The notes under the pieces: model-generated | The model's input: only the letters and a program-made list of their open reading frames with translations | What the model was told of the DNA's origin: nothing | Databases searched by the model: none | NCBI RefSeq assembly: GCF_016808335.1 | Contig: NC_053138.1 | Coordinates: 57,132,951 to 57,196,950, forward strand | DNA: 64,000 nt | Reading direction: 5' to 3' | DNA from: Panicum virgatum | Taxonomy: Eukaryota; Streptophyta; Magnoliopsida; Poales; Poaceae | Made by a program: the position numbers and the translations under genes | In this document: piece after piece, positions 24,640 through 35,019 of the stretch | Layout of the letters: each line of letters starts with the position of its first letter | Numbering within the stretch: the first letter of the stretch is position 1

Positions 24640-25760
24640 AGATTGACCGGTAGCAAAGGTGGTTAATTAGTAGCCCATATATCATGTGTACGGGTTGGTA
24701 CGGCCGATGGATCGATGGGCGAAGCTAGCAAGCGAATGAATACGCGGCGGTCGTATACAGGCCGGTCAACGTCGTGCATCGCAAGCACTGGAATTGTAGT
24801 ACATGACTGAGTGGGTGGGTCCATGCAGATCATCGATCCATTAAGTCAACGAGCTAAGCTAAATAACTCTGATTAGTTTGATCTCATTTTGCTGAAAAAT
24901 CAGGAGGGCTTTGCCGTTGCTGATTCGTTTGATGTTGATGCACATGGCGAGGCATGAGGACGGCCGGCCGGCGAGCAATTAACAATGGCGGGCGTCCTTA
25001 TCCCTGCAGGCCGCGGGCGCGACTTCCCGGCGCGTAAAACGAAATCTATGTAGCCTGCCGGGATTGTCGCCGTCGAGCGGGGACGCGCGCGCTGCCGTCG
25101 ACGGCGACGACCGTGGCGTTATTCGTACTGCCGGTTCAGGGGCAAAATTTCTAGGCAGCTAGCTAGTACTAGTAATTAACATAAGCTGCATTGACTAGTG
25201 GTCTGCTAGGTTGCATGCACAGTGGTAGTTTTTATCTACCTTGTTTCACTCCCGTGGGCCACAACTTTCGATCCTTTGTGGCGTATAAACTAGGCGCTAA
25301 TCAACTAGTACAAAGTTTCATTGAATGCTTTTAAATTTGTATACATTTTTTGAACCAGTCTACAAGTTTTGGGGTCAAAAGTTTCTAGAAGTGTTGAAAG
25401 TTTTTTCAGTTTAATTTGACACTACCAAAATCCGGAATTGCATGTTTTCTTGACAGTTTTCAGCTGTCAAGGTAATTCTGATTTGGGATAGTGGGAGGTC
25501 CATCTCGATCAACTCCAAATATATTTGTTCCAAACCAATTGGAAAGGTTTTTAACAAAAAAATTTGTTTGAGCCGTTCAAAATTTCAATGAATCAAATTG
25601 AAAGGTTTCACTTCAAGTTTTTGAAATGCATGTTTAGAGTTGTTTTTGGTCTAATTGGTGGTCTCTTTGGGTCATTTTGAAAATTTTCTCCTTTTTGAAT
25701 CATCAATTTGAAATTTTCTTGTTTCGATCGTCTCGAAATAGACAAAATTATCATAGGCAT
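24640..25760. other. 5' flank of gene C, intergenic
   Basis: The upstream region of gene C should contain its promoter. I see no TATA element or repeat that I can confidently assign. The stretch 25,290-25,760 is AT-rich and non-coding. Confidence 0.4.
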
Positions 25761-25769
25761 CCCGTGGTC

Positions 25770-26700
25770 ATCAAGGATAATAGCTAGGGCTGCCTTCTCC
25801 GAGTTTTATATAAACGTTCTTAGTTGATTTGACATATGCTCAACATGAAAGCAAGGTCGAGCAGGGAGCATTGCCAAAGATGCCGCACGATTTTGACATA
25901 TAATACGAGAGTAGTTTCAATGTAAAAAGAATCCACCTTGGAAATAAGAGCATCCCAACAGGTTACTCATATCTCTTTCCATAATTAATAACTATTCATT
26001 TTTTGTGATAGTTGTTGTAGCCCATACGGTTGTCGTGTGAGAGCGGGCCGGCAGCCGAGACCACTTTTCATGTGCTTTGGCGCGTAGCCAAGCGAGAGGA
26101 TTTTTTTTAATCTCAGTCTAAAATTCACTCCAACCGAAAGTCGAACTCAGAATCTGAGGAGTGCTGCTGAGGCCATCTAACCAGTACGGTTAGGCGTTAG
26201 GCACCCGTTCGCTCCAATCACCAATTAATTGGATAGAAGAATGACTCCCTTTCATTTGTGTTGGATTGGTAAAGGAAAATAGTAATAAGTGTTGGAAAAG
26301 TTTATAAGTGCTGAAGTACCTCTAATCACAAAATAGCAGTTTTTTATTGGGGGAAAGGGATGGTTGATCCAGTGAAAATGCTCTAAGACAGGAGACTAAG
26401 GGTGGATGAAAATTTCAAAGCTCATGAACTGACTATCAGCTCAACTCCGTCCGTTAACATTATATCTTATTTAATTATTTACTAGTTTAATGATAGGTCC
26501 AATTTACTCTTCATAAAAACATCATGTGTGACTAAATTCAGATGATATCAGCCTCATTGATCATGTTACTAAATGCTTCACAAATCCTGTAAACTCTTGT
26601 GTTTACTCAGTTTGAATATATCACAGTTCAACCTGGGGATTTGAATTTTTTTTCAGTTAATCTATGCTCGTACTGTTCTCCCCCACGCACGCACGCAAGG
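25770..26700 (+). repeat. 5' flank of aspartic protease, duplicated at 46,070-46,945
   Basis: The sequence from GCTAGGGCTG through the start codon region of the protease fragment is shared with 46,070-46,945, including AAAGCAAGGTC and GAAAATGCTCTAAG. It is probably the ancestral protease promoter. This copy carries an extra stretch of roughly 190 bp around 26,020-26,212 containing the SINE-like sequence, absent from the other copy. Confidence 0.6.
26101..26208 (-). mobile_element. Short tRNA-derived SINE
   Basis: Read on the minus strand, it has an A-box-like region (ACTGGTTAGATGGCC), a B-box-like GAGTTCGACTTTC and a 3' end GATTAAAAAAAA. These are the marks of a tRNA-derived SINE. It differs from the SINE at 47.8 kb. 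The limits are approximate. Confidence 0.55.
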
Positions 26701-27230
26701 ATGGATAAAGCAAAAATGGCGAGACTGTTTCTCTGGCTCGCGCTCTTGTGCGCCGCCCTGACGCTCGCCACTGGCGCCGGCCTCGGCCTCCCCCTCACCC
26801 ATGTCGACGGCGGGCAGGGTGACCAGTACATCGCCGAGTACCTCATCGGCCACCCGCCGCAGAAAAGGCCGAGGCGGTCATCGCCTCATCAGCACTGGCA
26901 GCGACCTCTCGACCTCTTCTCTGGACTTAGTGCTCGACCTGCTCCCTCCTCTGCTTCCGGCAGAGAAGCCCGCTACTACGACCCGTCCCGGTCGAGCACC
27001 CACCGGGCCGCGGCGTGCAGGTGCAGCGACACCGCGTGCGCCCTGTCCAGCCGCCATCGGTGGCCGCGCACAGCTGGCACGCTGCCTGCCCCGAAGCAGA
27101 CCACCACCGGGCGCGGCGTTCTCAGCGGCGCTCGTTCGGTCTTGCCGCGCTGCCAGGTCCTCCTCGTTCGGCACGAGGCGGATCGACGGCCTTGAGAACC
27201 TTCTGCCCTCCGTCCGTGATAGATAACGCG
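26701..27230 (+). pseudogene. Nepenthesin-like aspartic protease, N-terminal part (frameshifted)
   Basis: The reading frame opens MDKAKMARLFLWLALLC, a good signal peptide, then LGLPLTHVDGG and YIAEYLIGHPPQ, the entrance to the protease fold. It then loses frame: the first catalytic motif, normally DTGS, is found in another frame as ISTGSDL near 26,895, with the catalytic aspartate changed to serine. A later piece reads YYDPSRSST, a typical nepenthesin stretch. From 27,170 the sequence merges into the unit-end sequence also seen at about 1,255-1,430. The missing aspartate and at least two frame changes exclude a working enzyme. It is the only 5' end of the family in the window with more than three codons left. 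Confidence 0.75.
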
Positions 27231-27314
27231 GCGGAGCTCGTGACGGCTTGCCGCTGCCGGGTGGTTTGCCGTCGACGATGGCGGCCGGCCGGCCGGACCC
27301 AGGGGGCGCGCGGT

Positions 27315-27430
27315 CGGTAAATCAAATACCGTCCAGGGCGGACGGTAAATGAAATACCGTCCGCCCCTTGGTGCAATACTAACTGTTGGATCAAGATTTA
27401 CCGGCTGAGATTGACGAGTATATAATCACA
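27315..27430 (+). repeat. Promoter-like block, second copy
   Basis: Same arrangement as 1,434-1,545: inverted ACCGTCC/GGACGGT words, then GATTGACGAGTATATAATC. Confidence 0.5.
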
Positions 27431-28266
27431 AAAGGGCCTTCTCCGTCTTCCTCGCTCGTCTAAGTCCGCGCGGCGCGGGTCACCACGCCCGGTCGCCGCC
27501 CGCATGCCGGCCGCGCCGCCGAGCACGCCACGGCGACCTCGCCGCGTTCGTCCCGTCCACGTGCCGTGCCGCCTTAGAGCACGCCCCGGCGATCTGAGCA
27601 GGTTCGTCCTGCCGTGCCGTGGTGCCGCCGGGTCCCCCATGTCGATCGCGCAACGCACGCCTGGAATGCGAGCCGCTTCCGCCGCGTGTCCTCCAGGGGC
27701 ACGCCACGGCAGATCAAGGCTCGTCCTCGTCCTCGCCGCGTACGCCTGGAATGCGAGCTGCTCCGAGAGCCGCCCGATCCTGCGGCAGCCGGCAAGGTCT
27801 CGACCACGCGTCAGTCCAGCCGCCATCGGTGGCCGCAGCCGGCACGCCGCCTGCCTCGAAGCAAGACCACCACGGCGCGCGGCGTTCCCAGCGGCGCTCG
27901 TTCGGTCTTGCCGCGTGCCATGTCCTCCAGGTGCACGTCCCCGCGCAGCAGCAGGCTTGGATCGCGAGACCCTTTCTGCCTTGCGTCCGGCAGCAGCAGC
28001 GCCCGGTCCAGCCTGCTGTATGTGCTCATATCCTAGGTCTCTGTCCTCGGATCTCCCAGGAGCTGACACGAATTGAATCAATGACGCCGAGGTGTGGTGC
28101 GCGAGCGAGGCGCCAGGCGGCGGCAGACATGGACACATGGTCTTCCAGCGCCGGACGGGAGTCTGGGGATGGGGAGGGGAGCTCGTGACGGCTCGCCGCT
28201 GCCGGCGTGGTTGCCGTCGACGATGGCGGCCAGACGGGCAACAGGGGGACGGACACTAGGGGAGGT

Positions 28267-28385
28267 CGGTAAATCAAATACTGTCCGGGGGTGGACGGTA
28301 AATGAAATACCGTCCCCCCTAGGTGCTACACCAACCGTTGGATCAAGTTTTACCGGCCGAGATTGACGAGCATATATAATCACAA
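28267..28385 (+). repeat. Promoter-like block, third copy
   Basis: Nearly identical to the block at 1,434-1,545, including GACGAGCATATATAATC. Confidence 0.5.
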
Positions 28386-28940
28386 AAACCCTCCTCCGTC
28401 TTCCTCGCTCGTCTAAGACCGCGCGGCGAGGGTCACCACGCCCCGGGGTCGCCGCGTGCCGGCGGCATCCTGGCCGCCGCAGAGCACGCCGGGGTGCCGG
28501 ATCCTCCATGTCGATCTCGCAGCGCACGCCTGGAACGCGACGAATTGGCCGCACCTTATCCCAGCTGGGCGCCCGTGGACAAATTAAAGGCCGCCACGGC
28601 GTGCATGGTGGTGTCCAGGTTCAGCGCAGCGATGCCGAACGCGAAGCTGCGGCCGATGAACGAGACGACCGTCATCGGCAACTTCATGCAGAATTTCAGA
28701 TGCAGCTAGCTGCTCTACGACGGCGGCAATGGCGTGCTCTCCTTCCAGCCGGCGGACTGCACGCTGCTCCATGTGAGGACATACCGATACACTTTGATGC
28801 ACGCTGATTGTTTGTGTGTGCCCGTATGCACCTGTCCCCGCTATTTCCAATGTGCTGGCTCCTAATACCTCCATAAAAAATGTGCTCCTAATACCCTATT
28901 TTCATTATTACACTGCTGGAGAATGTTATATTGGTACCAG

Positions 28941-29245
28941 CACGTTAGTGCTGGAGAATGTTATATTGGTACCAGCACGTTAGTGCCGGTCAAATAGAAG
29001 CCGGCACTAACGTGCCTGTGCAGTACAAGGCGGGCACATTAGTGCCGGCTAGAAACACCAACCGGCACTAACGTACCAGCCCCCAACGGTCTGCGCGCAT
29101 GCCACAACGGTCAAAAGACACGTTAGTGCCGGCTGGAAATTCTAACCGGCACTAACTTGGTCAATTGCAAGTTAGTGCCGGCTGGTGGCTATGCACTAAA
29201 AGTCCACACTTAGTGCCGGCTAGAGCCACCAGCCGGCACTAAATT
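28941..29245. repeat. CACTA left subterminal repeat array
   Basis: Multiple direct and inverted copies of TTAGTGCCGGCT, often paired as short palindromes with 5-15 bp loops. In CACTA elements such repeats bind the TNPA-type protein. The very end also holds a 35-bp tandem duplication (28,914-28,948 and the next 35 bp). Confidence 0.85.
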
Positions 29246-29946
29246 GCCATGTATATACCAGGCACTCCTTCTTCACCAGCCCGACCATTTCATTTGGCCG
29301 AGCTCCTCCTCTCTCTCATGGCGTGTTAGAGGGGAGGTGCTGCCCATTTTCCCCCAAATTTGTGAGGATTTCACCCATCCAAGTGCACCAAAGGTTTGTA
29401 GCTTCTTCCACTCTTCTTTCACGGTGTTTATTCTTTGTTTCATGCTTTCTAGATAAAGAAAATAGTGATTTTAAGGTTGAGGAAAAATGAGCATAATTTT
29501 CTGATTTGTTCATTAATTTGAGCAAAATAGAATCAATTTGTTACTTTTTAGAGAAGGTTTTCTAGATAGTTTGACTATGACACATTTAGAGTAATTTTTT
29601 TGAATTATTTCACGGGGACATGTGTATATGTTATTATGCAAAATTTTAAGGATTTTAAGGATGAGGGAAAATGGGCATGATTTATTAATTTATTCATTAA
29701 TTTGAGCTAGGTAGAATTGATTTGTTGCTTTTTAGAGAATGATTACTATATAGTTTGACTATCACACATTTAGAATGATTTTTTTGAATTATTTCATGGT
29801 GACATGTGTATATGTTATTGTGCCAATTTATTTTTCTATTTAGTTTAAATTTACTAGATAGGTGGCCTATGACACATTTTTTTTGAATTACTTCATAGTA
29901 ACCTATTTTTAGGGATAATGAGCATGATTTTTTTTAATTTGTACAG

Positions 29947-32900
29947 ATGGACCGGCAATGGATGCACGGGAGCCGGAGCACCTCGGCATGGATTCAGGGT
30001 TTAGATTCTTTTCTCAAGGCGGCAATGGCAAATAGGTTGCCAAAGGGTTTAATGTGTTGTCCATGCAGTGTTTGCAAAAATGAAAAGGAATTCCGAAAAA
30101 AAATACTCTATGGAATCACCTGGCCTTGAATGGTTTCATGAGTAACTATAGCCTTTGGACTAAACACGGCGAAGTTGGAGTTATGATGGAAGATAATGAA
30201 GAAGATGACGATGGTGATAACAATCTTCCAGATTGGGCATGAGTTCATGAAGCAGGTGGCTTTCAAGATGAACCAATGGACGAGGGTGAAGCAAATGTTG
30301 CACAAGAGGAGCCACCTGACGAGCTAGGTCAGGCGTTGCTTGATGCACAGAAAGACAGTGAAACTGTGAAGGAGGCATTAAAGTTCGAGAAGATGTTGGA
30401 GGATCACAAAAGGCCGTTGTTTCCTAGTTGCAAACCGGAGCAGAAGAAGTTGGGTACCACGCTAGAGATGCTGAAATGGAAGGCAACTAATGGTGTCACC
30501 AATAAGGGATTTGGTGAGCTATTAAAGATTGTAAAGAACATGCTTCCTGAGGGTAATGAACTGCCGTCAACAACATACGAAGCTAAAAAGATGGTTTGCC
30601 CTCTTGGATTGGACGTGCAGAAGATTCACGCATGTCCTAACGACTGCATCCTGTATCGCGGCGAATACGAGAACTTGGAAGCTTGTCCTGTTTGTAGCGC
30701 ATTGCGGTATAAGATTAGGCGAGATGATCCAGGTGATGTTGATGGGCAGCCGGTAAAGAAGAGAGTTCCCGCAAAGTTGGTGTGGTACTTCCCTATAATA
30801 CCACGTCTGAAGCGCTTTTTTCAAAAACAAGGATAACACTAAGTTGATACGGTGGCACAAAGAAGACCGTAAGGAGGATCACATGATCAGACACCCAGCA
30901 GATGGGTCCCAGTGGAGAAACCGTAACCGAGAGTATCCTCAATTTGACAACGACCCAAGGAATATAAGATTTGCTCTAAGTGCGGATGGAATGAATCCGT
31001 ATGGTGAGTTTGGCAGCGCTCATAGTACATGGCCCGTGACCCTATGTATGTTCAACCTTCCTCCTTAGTTGTGCCTGAAGCGTAAGTTCATCATGATGCC
31101 GGTGCTTATAGAAGGGCCAAAAGAACCTGGCAACGATATTGATGTGTTCCTGCAACCCTTGATGGATGATCTCTTACTGCTCTGGAAAGAAGAAGGTGTA
31201 CATGTGTGGGATGAGTATAAACAGGAGTCTTTCAACCTCCGAGCTTTGCTTTTTGTATGCATCAATGATTGGCCTGCACTTGCAAAACTTTCTGGACAGT
31301 CGAACATGGGATACATGACCTGCACCCACTGTTATGATGAAACCGACAGCATTTATTTGAAACACTGTAAGAAGTGCGTATACATGGGCCAGCGCCGATT
31401 CGTTCCTACCGATCACCCCCTAAGAACCGAAGGGAAGCATTTCAAAGGAGAGCCCGAAACTCGTCCTAAGCCTCTGTTCCGTAATGGAAAGCGTGTGTTC
31501 TCGATGATCAAGGATGTGAAGGTAGTATTTGGAAAGGGTCCCGGTAGCCAACCTGTTCCGAAGGATGACCAGGGACATGTTCCAATGTGGAAGAAGAAGT
31601 CTATAATGTGGAACCTACCTTATTGGCAAGTCTTACAGGTTCGCAACGCAATTGATGTGATGCATCTGTCGAAGAATCTTTGCGTCAACCTACTAGGCTT
31701 TCTGGGAGTGTATGGTAAGTCAAAAGACACATTGGAAGCAAGGCGCGACATGTGGATGCTAGCTGGACGACAAGGCTTGCAACCCGAGAAGAGAGACAAA
31801 GGACGCCACTATTTAAAACCTGCCAGCTATAATCTGAGCAAAGAGGAGAAGAAAAGTATGTTCGATTGCTTGAACAGTATCAAGGTCCCGCCTGGGTACT
31901 CCTCAAATATACAGGGCATAATAAATGTGAAAGAGAAAAAAATCCAAAACTTGAAGTCCCATGACTGCCATGTTCTGATGACACAATTACTTCCGGTTAT
32001 ACTGAGGGGTGTTCTACCGGAAAATGTGAGATTGACTGTTGTAAAGATTTGTGCGTTCATGAATGAAATTTCACAGAAAGCAATTAATTCAAATAATCTA
32101 ATAAAGCTGCAGAAAGACATTGTCGAATGTCTTGTCAGCTTCGAGATGGTCTTCCCACCTTCCTTCTTCAATATTAAGACACATCTTCTAGTTCATATTG
32201 TGACAGAAATAACTATCCTGGTTCCTGTTTTTCTACACAATATGTTCCCTTTCGAGAGGTTCATGGCAGTATTGAAGAAGTACGTGCGTAAACGTTCTCG
32301 CCCAGAAGGATGCATTGCTAAGGGCTATGGAACAGAGGAGGTCATTGAGTTTTGCGTTGACTATCTTACTGATCTCAATCCGATTGGGCTCCCCGTGTCA
32401 CACCATGAGGGGCGACTAAAGGGAAAAGGCACACTAGGAAAGAAATGTAATGTGAACATCCCTTGTAGTGAATTCAGCCAAGCAAACTTCACGGTTCTTC
32501 AGAATTCATCCAAGGTGGCTCCATATATTGATGAGCACATGAATATTATACAGTCTGAAAATCCACAGAAGAATCTTATTTGGATTACACGCCAACATAT
32601 AAAAACTTTTGACGGCTGGTTCAGACGAAAATTATTGGGCAACAATACAGTTGATCAAGAACTTCAATGGCTGGCTAGGGGACCATCAATCACTGTCCAG
32701 CAATACCAAGGGTACGAAATAAATGAGTTTATATTTTATACGAGAGCTCAAGACAAAAAAAGCACCAACCAAAACAGTGGTGTCCGCATGTGTATAGTAA
32801 ACAGTAATGGAGAAAAGAACAACTACTATGGTGTCATAGAGGAGATATGGGAACTTGAATATGGACCCATAGTTGTCCCTTTATTTCGTTGCGAATGGGT

Positions 32901-33321
32901 GGCTGGAGGAGGCGTAACGAAGGACCGGTATGGGATGACCATAGTTGACTTTAAAAAGATTAGATATAAAGATGAACCATTCGTTCTAGCCAAGGATGTG
33001 ACACAAGTGTTCTATGTGAAGGACATGTCGAGCAAATCGAAGAAGAAGTCGGATAAGACGCCTGAAGCAGACAAGGCTGGAAATGAGCCGAAACGGCACA
33101 TAGTTCTTCCCGGAAAAAGAAAAGTAGTTGGAGTTGAGGATATTTCGGACAATTCGGAAGATTATGACCAGATTGATAACCTTCCTCCATTCTCAGTTGA
33201 CGTTGACCCTAGCATCCTCTTATCCAAAGAGGACACACCTTACTTACGTTGTGATTACGCTCAAGGCACTTTCGTCAAAAGGAAGATTATCAATGTTCCA
33301 GTAGATAATAATAATGAGTAG
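29947..33321 (+). pseudogene. CACTA TNP2-type transposase (decayed)
   Basis: Family order is clear: transposase-associated N-terminus (MDRQWMHGSRSTSAWIQG, MCCPCSVCKNE), the TNP2 core from about 30,560 into the long frame 31,069-33,321 (GYMTCTHCYDET, NAIDVMHLSKNLCVN), a DUF4218-like section (QLLPVILRGVLPENVR, HNMFPFERFM) and a DUF4216-like section (YYGVIEEIWELEYGP, VFYVKD). Damage: frame loss at the A-run near 30,100, TGA at 30,240-30,242, frame loss near 30,833, and TAG at 31,066-31,068 where the family normally has tryptophan. The last 750 residues remain open. It would catalyse cut-and-paste transposition in an intact relative; this copy should not. Confidence 0.9.
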
Positions 33322-33899
33322 TAGTTTTATATAATTTATATATTGAATTCTCTCAATCAGTGATGTAATGTAACGCACCGCATCGTATTTATCACAATTC
33401 TTGATAGTATTTGTCCAATTATGACATAATATCATCTTCAGATAATATTATATTTTTGCATGGTATAAATATTATTTACATTCACTATTTTTTCATTAGT
33501 AGAAGCATTGAAACATTAAATTACAAACAAATAATCAAGTAATATGCGAATTGATTACATCATTGTATAGGCTACTATTGAAAAGTTTTTTTTGAATATT
33601 TTTGCATGGATCAAAATGAAATGTTTTCGATTTATTATGAATAACAGAAACATATACACATATAAACCCTATACGCTACACATAATTGATAATGGTTGCA
33701 TATTTGTTAATTTACTTAAATTACTATTATTATTATGTAGATATAATTACTATAATTATTGTGTAGCTAAAAAAATAAGACATAAATTTTTGTTATATTA
33801 TTCTAATTATTAAGCCTATTATGAATAAATTTATAAATATTAAAAATTTAGTGTAATTGGGAACTGGCGTGGCCAATTCTCAATTCCAGCCAGATGGTA
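33322..33899. other. AT-rich spacer inside the CACTA element
   Basis: Strongly AT-rich sequence downstream of the transposase with no coding or repeat feature that I can support. Confidence 0.5.
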
Positions 33900-33938
33900 C
33901 ACGTTAGTGCCGGCTGGTAATCCCAGCCGGCACTAACC
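33900..33938. repeat. Internal copy of the CACTA subterminal palindrome
   Basis: CACGTTAGTGCCGGCTGG and its inverse AGCCGGCACTAAC face each other about 5 kb from either end, immediately before the GC-rich cargo. Such motifs are expected only near the termini. Confidence 0.7.
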
Positions 33939-33969
33939 GAGCCATCCCCCAACATATTACCCCCTTCGC

Positions 33970-34520
33970 CAAATTCAGATCGACGTCGTCCCCAACCCGC
34001 CGCCTCGACGTCGCCCAACCCGCCCCTGCTCGCTCGCCCGCCCGCGCCCCCTGCTCGCTCGCCCGCCCGCGCCCCCTGCTCGCTCGCTCGCCCGCACTCG
34101 TGCGCCGCCATGCCACCCCCGCCCCCGGCCGCGTGTGGATCCCCTGACGGCCCTCGTCTGCCTGCGCCGCCACGGTTCGCCGTCGACCTCCCCGGCCCGG
34201 CACGCCGTGCCGGCCGCACCGCCCTCGCCCCCTGCTCCGACCGCCGCGCCGGCACGACGTCCTCCGGCACCTCGTCCCCGGTGCCGCCCTGCCCCCGCCG
34301 CCCCGACCTCGTCGTTCTCGGCACCCCGACGCCGCCCTACCCCGGCCCCGTGCGCGCGCCGCCACGACCTAGCTCGTCTCCGGCGCGGCGCCCCCCGACG
34401 CCGCCCTGCACCGGCCCCGTGCGCCACCGCCCCCGCCCACGCGGCCGCGCGTGGATCCCCGGCCAGCCCTCGCCTGCGTGCGCCGACGCGGATCCCCGTC
34501 GACCTCCCCGGCCCGGCGAT
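33970..34520 (+). other. GC-rich, proline-coding cargo in the CACTA element
   Basis: Extremely GC-rich DNA with short tandem copies of CTGCTCGCTCGCCCGCCC at about 34,025-34,090, and open frames in several phases that give proline/arginine-rich peptides. No domain is recognised. It leads directly into a receptor-kinase exon fragment. Confidence 0.4.
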
Positions 34521-34633
34521 CCGCCACCCCAACCTGCTGGCGCTCAGGGCATACTACCTGGGGCCAAAAGTAGAGAAGCTGCTCGTCTTCGATTACATGC
34601 CCAAGGGCAGCCTCACCTCCTTCTTGCACAGTC
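34521..34633 (+). pseudogene. Captured LRR receptor-like kinase exon fragment
   Basis: The frame reads [30 protein letters not shown] and TSFLHS. This is the kinase N-lobe/hinge segment of plant inflorescence-meristem-type receptor-like kinases (the IMK2/PRK-like group), distinct from the malectin receptor kinases A, B and C, which have NLVSLIGYCKDKKH at the equivalent place. It ends abruptly at about 34,633 and has no glycine loop, HRD or DFG parts. The GC content is unlike the surrounding element. It is best read as host gene sequence carried by the transposon. Confidence 0.7.
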
Positions 34634-35019
34634 AGACCTCATATCCCTGCTATGCTCTTCTTCGCTCTAGTTCTGTCCAGATTTACTAAATTCTGAATTT
34701 TTGATATATGATTGACAAAGCTTACTTTGATGCATTGCAGTCGCTCTAGTTCTGTCCTTCTTGCACATTCAGACATTTGCAAAGATTGATGCAGCTGTAA
34801 TTCTGTTAGCAGGTTCAACTTTGAGTTACCAAATTTGCACTGCAGTCGCTTTTGATTAACAAGATATAAGAGTGAACTCGGTTTAGACCTTAACATGTCA
34901 AAAATTATGTCACTAGAAATGGATCCTATGGACGAGTTAATGCACGAGCTCATTCAAATATATACATTTTATTGGTACTAGAAAATACTTAATGTTTTTT
35001 ATTGTTTCAGGTAGTGGAA

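Larger units (their letters stand above)
27231..28910 (+). pseudogene. Aspartic protease fragment units 3 and 4
   Basis: Two further partial units, each starting with the palindrome/TATA block (27,315 and 28,267). Unit 3 (to about 28,266) resembles 1-240 and 1,150-1,430 with rearranged repeats of a GCACGCCTGGAATGCGAG-like motif. Unit 4 (28,386-28,910) is nearly identical to 1,546-2,277 but lacks about 240 bp, and ends in the protease C-terminal piece (NETTVIGNFM near 28,655) with a following stop. The CACTA element is inserted directly at its end. Confidence 0.6.

Noticed and set aside
25430..25500. CACTACCAAAATCCGG as a second CACTA terminus
   Set aside because: There is no matching inverted terminus, subterminal array or 3-bp duplication nearby.
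33970..34690. Proline/arginine-rich frames as a new host gene
   Set aside because: Several frames are open because of base composition. Only the receptor-kinase fragment at 34,521-34,633 has protein support.
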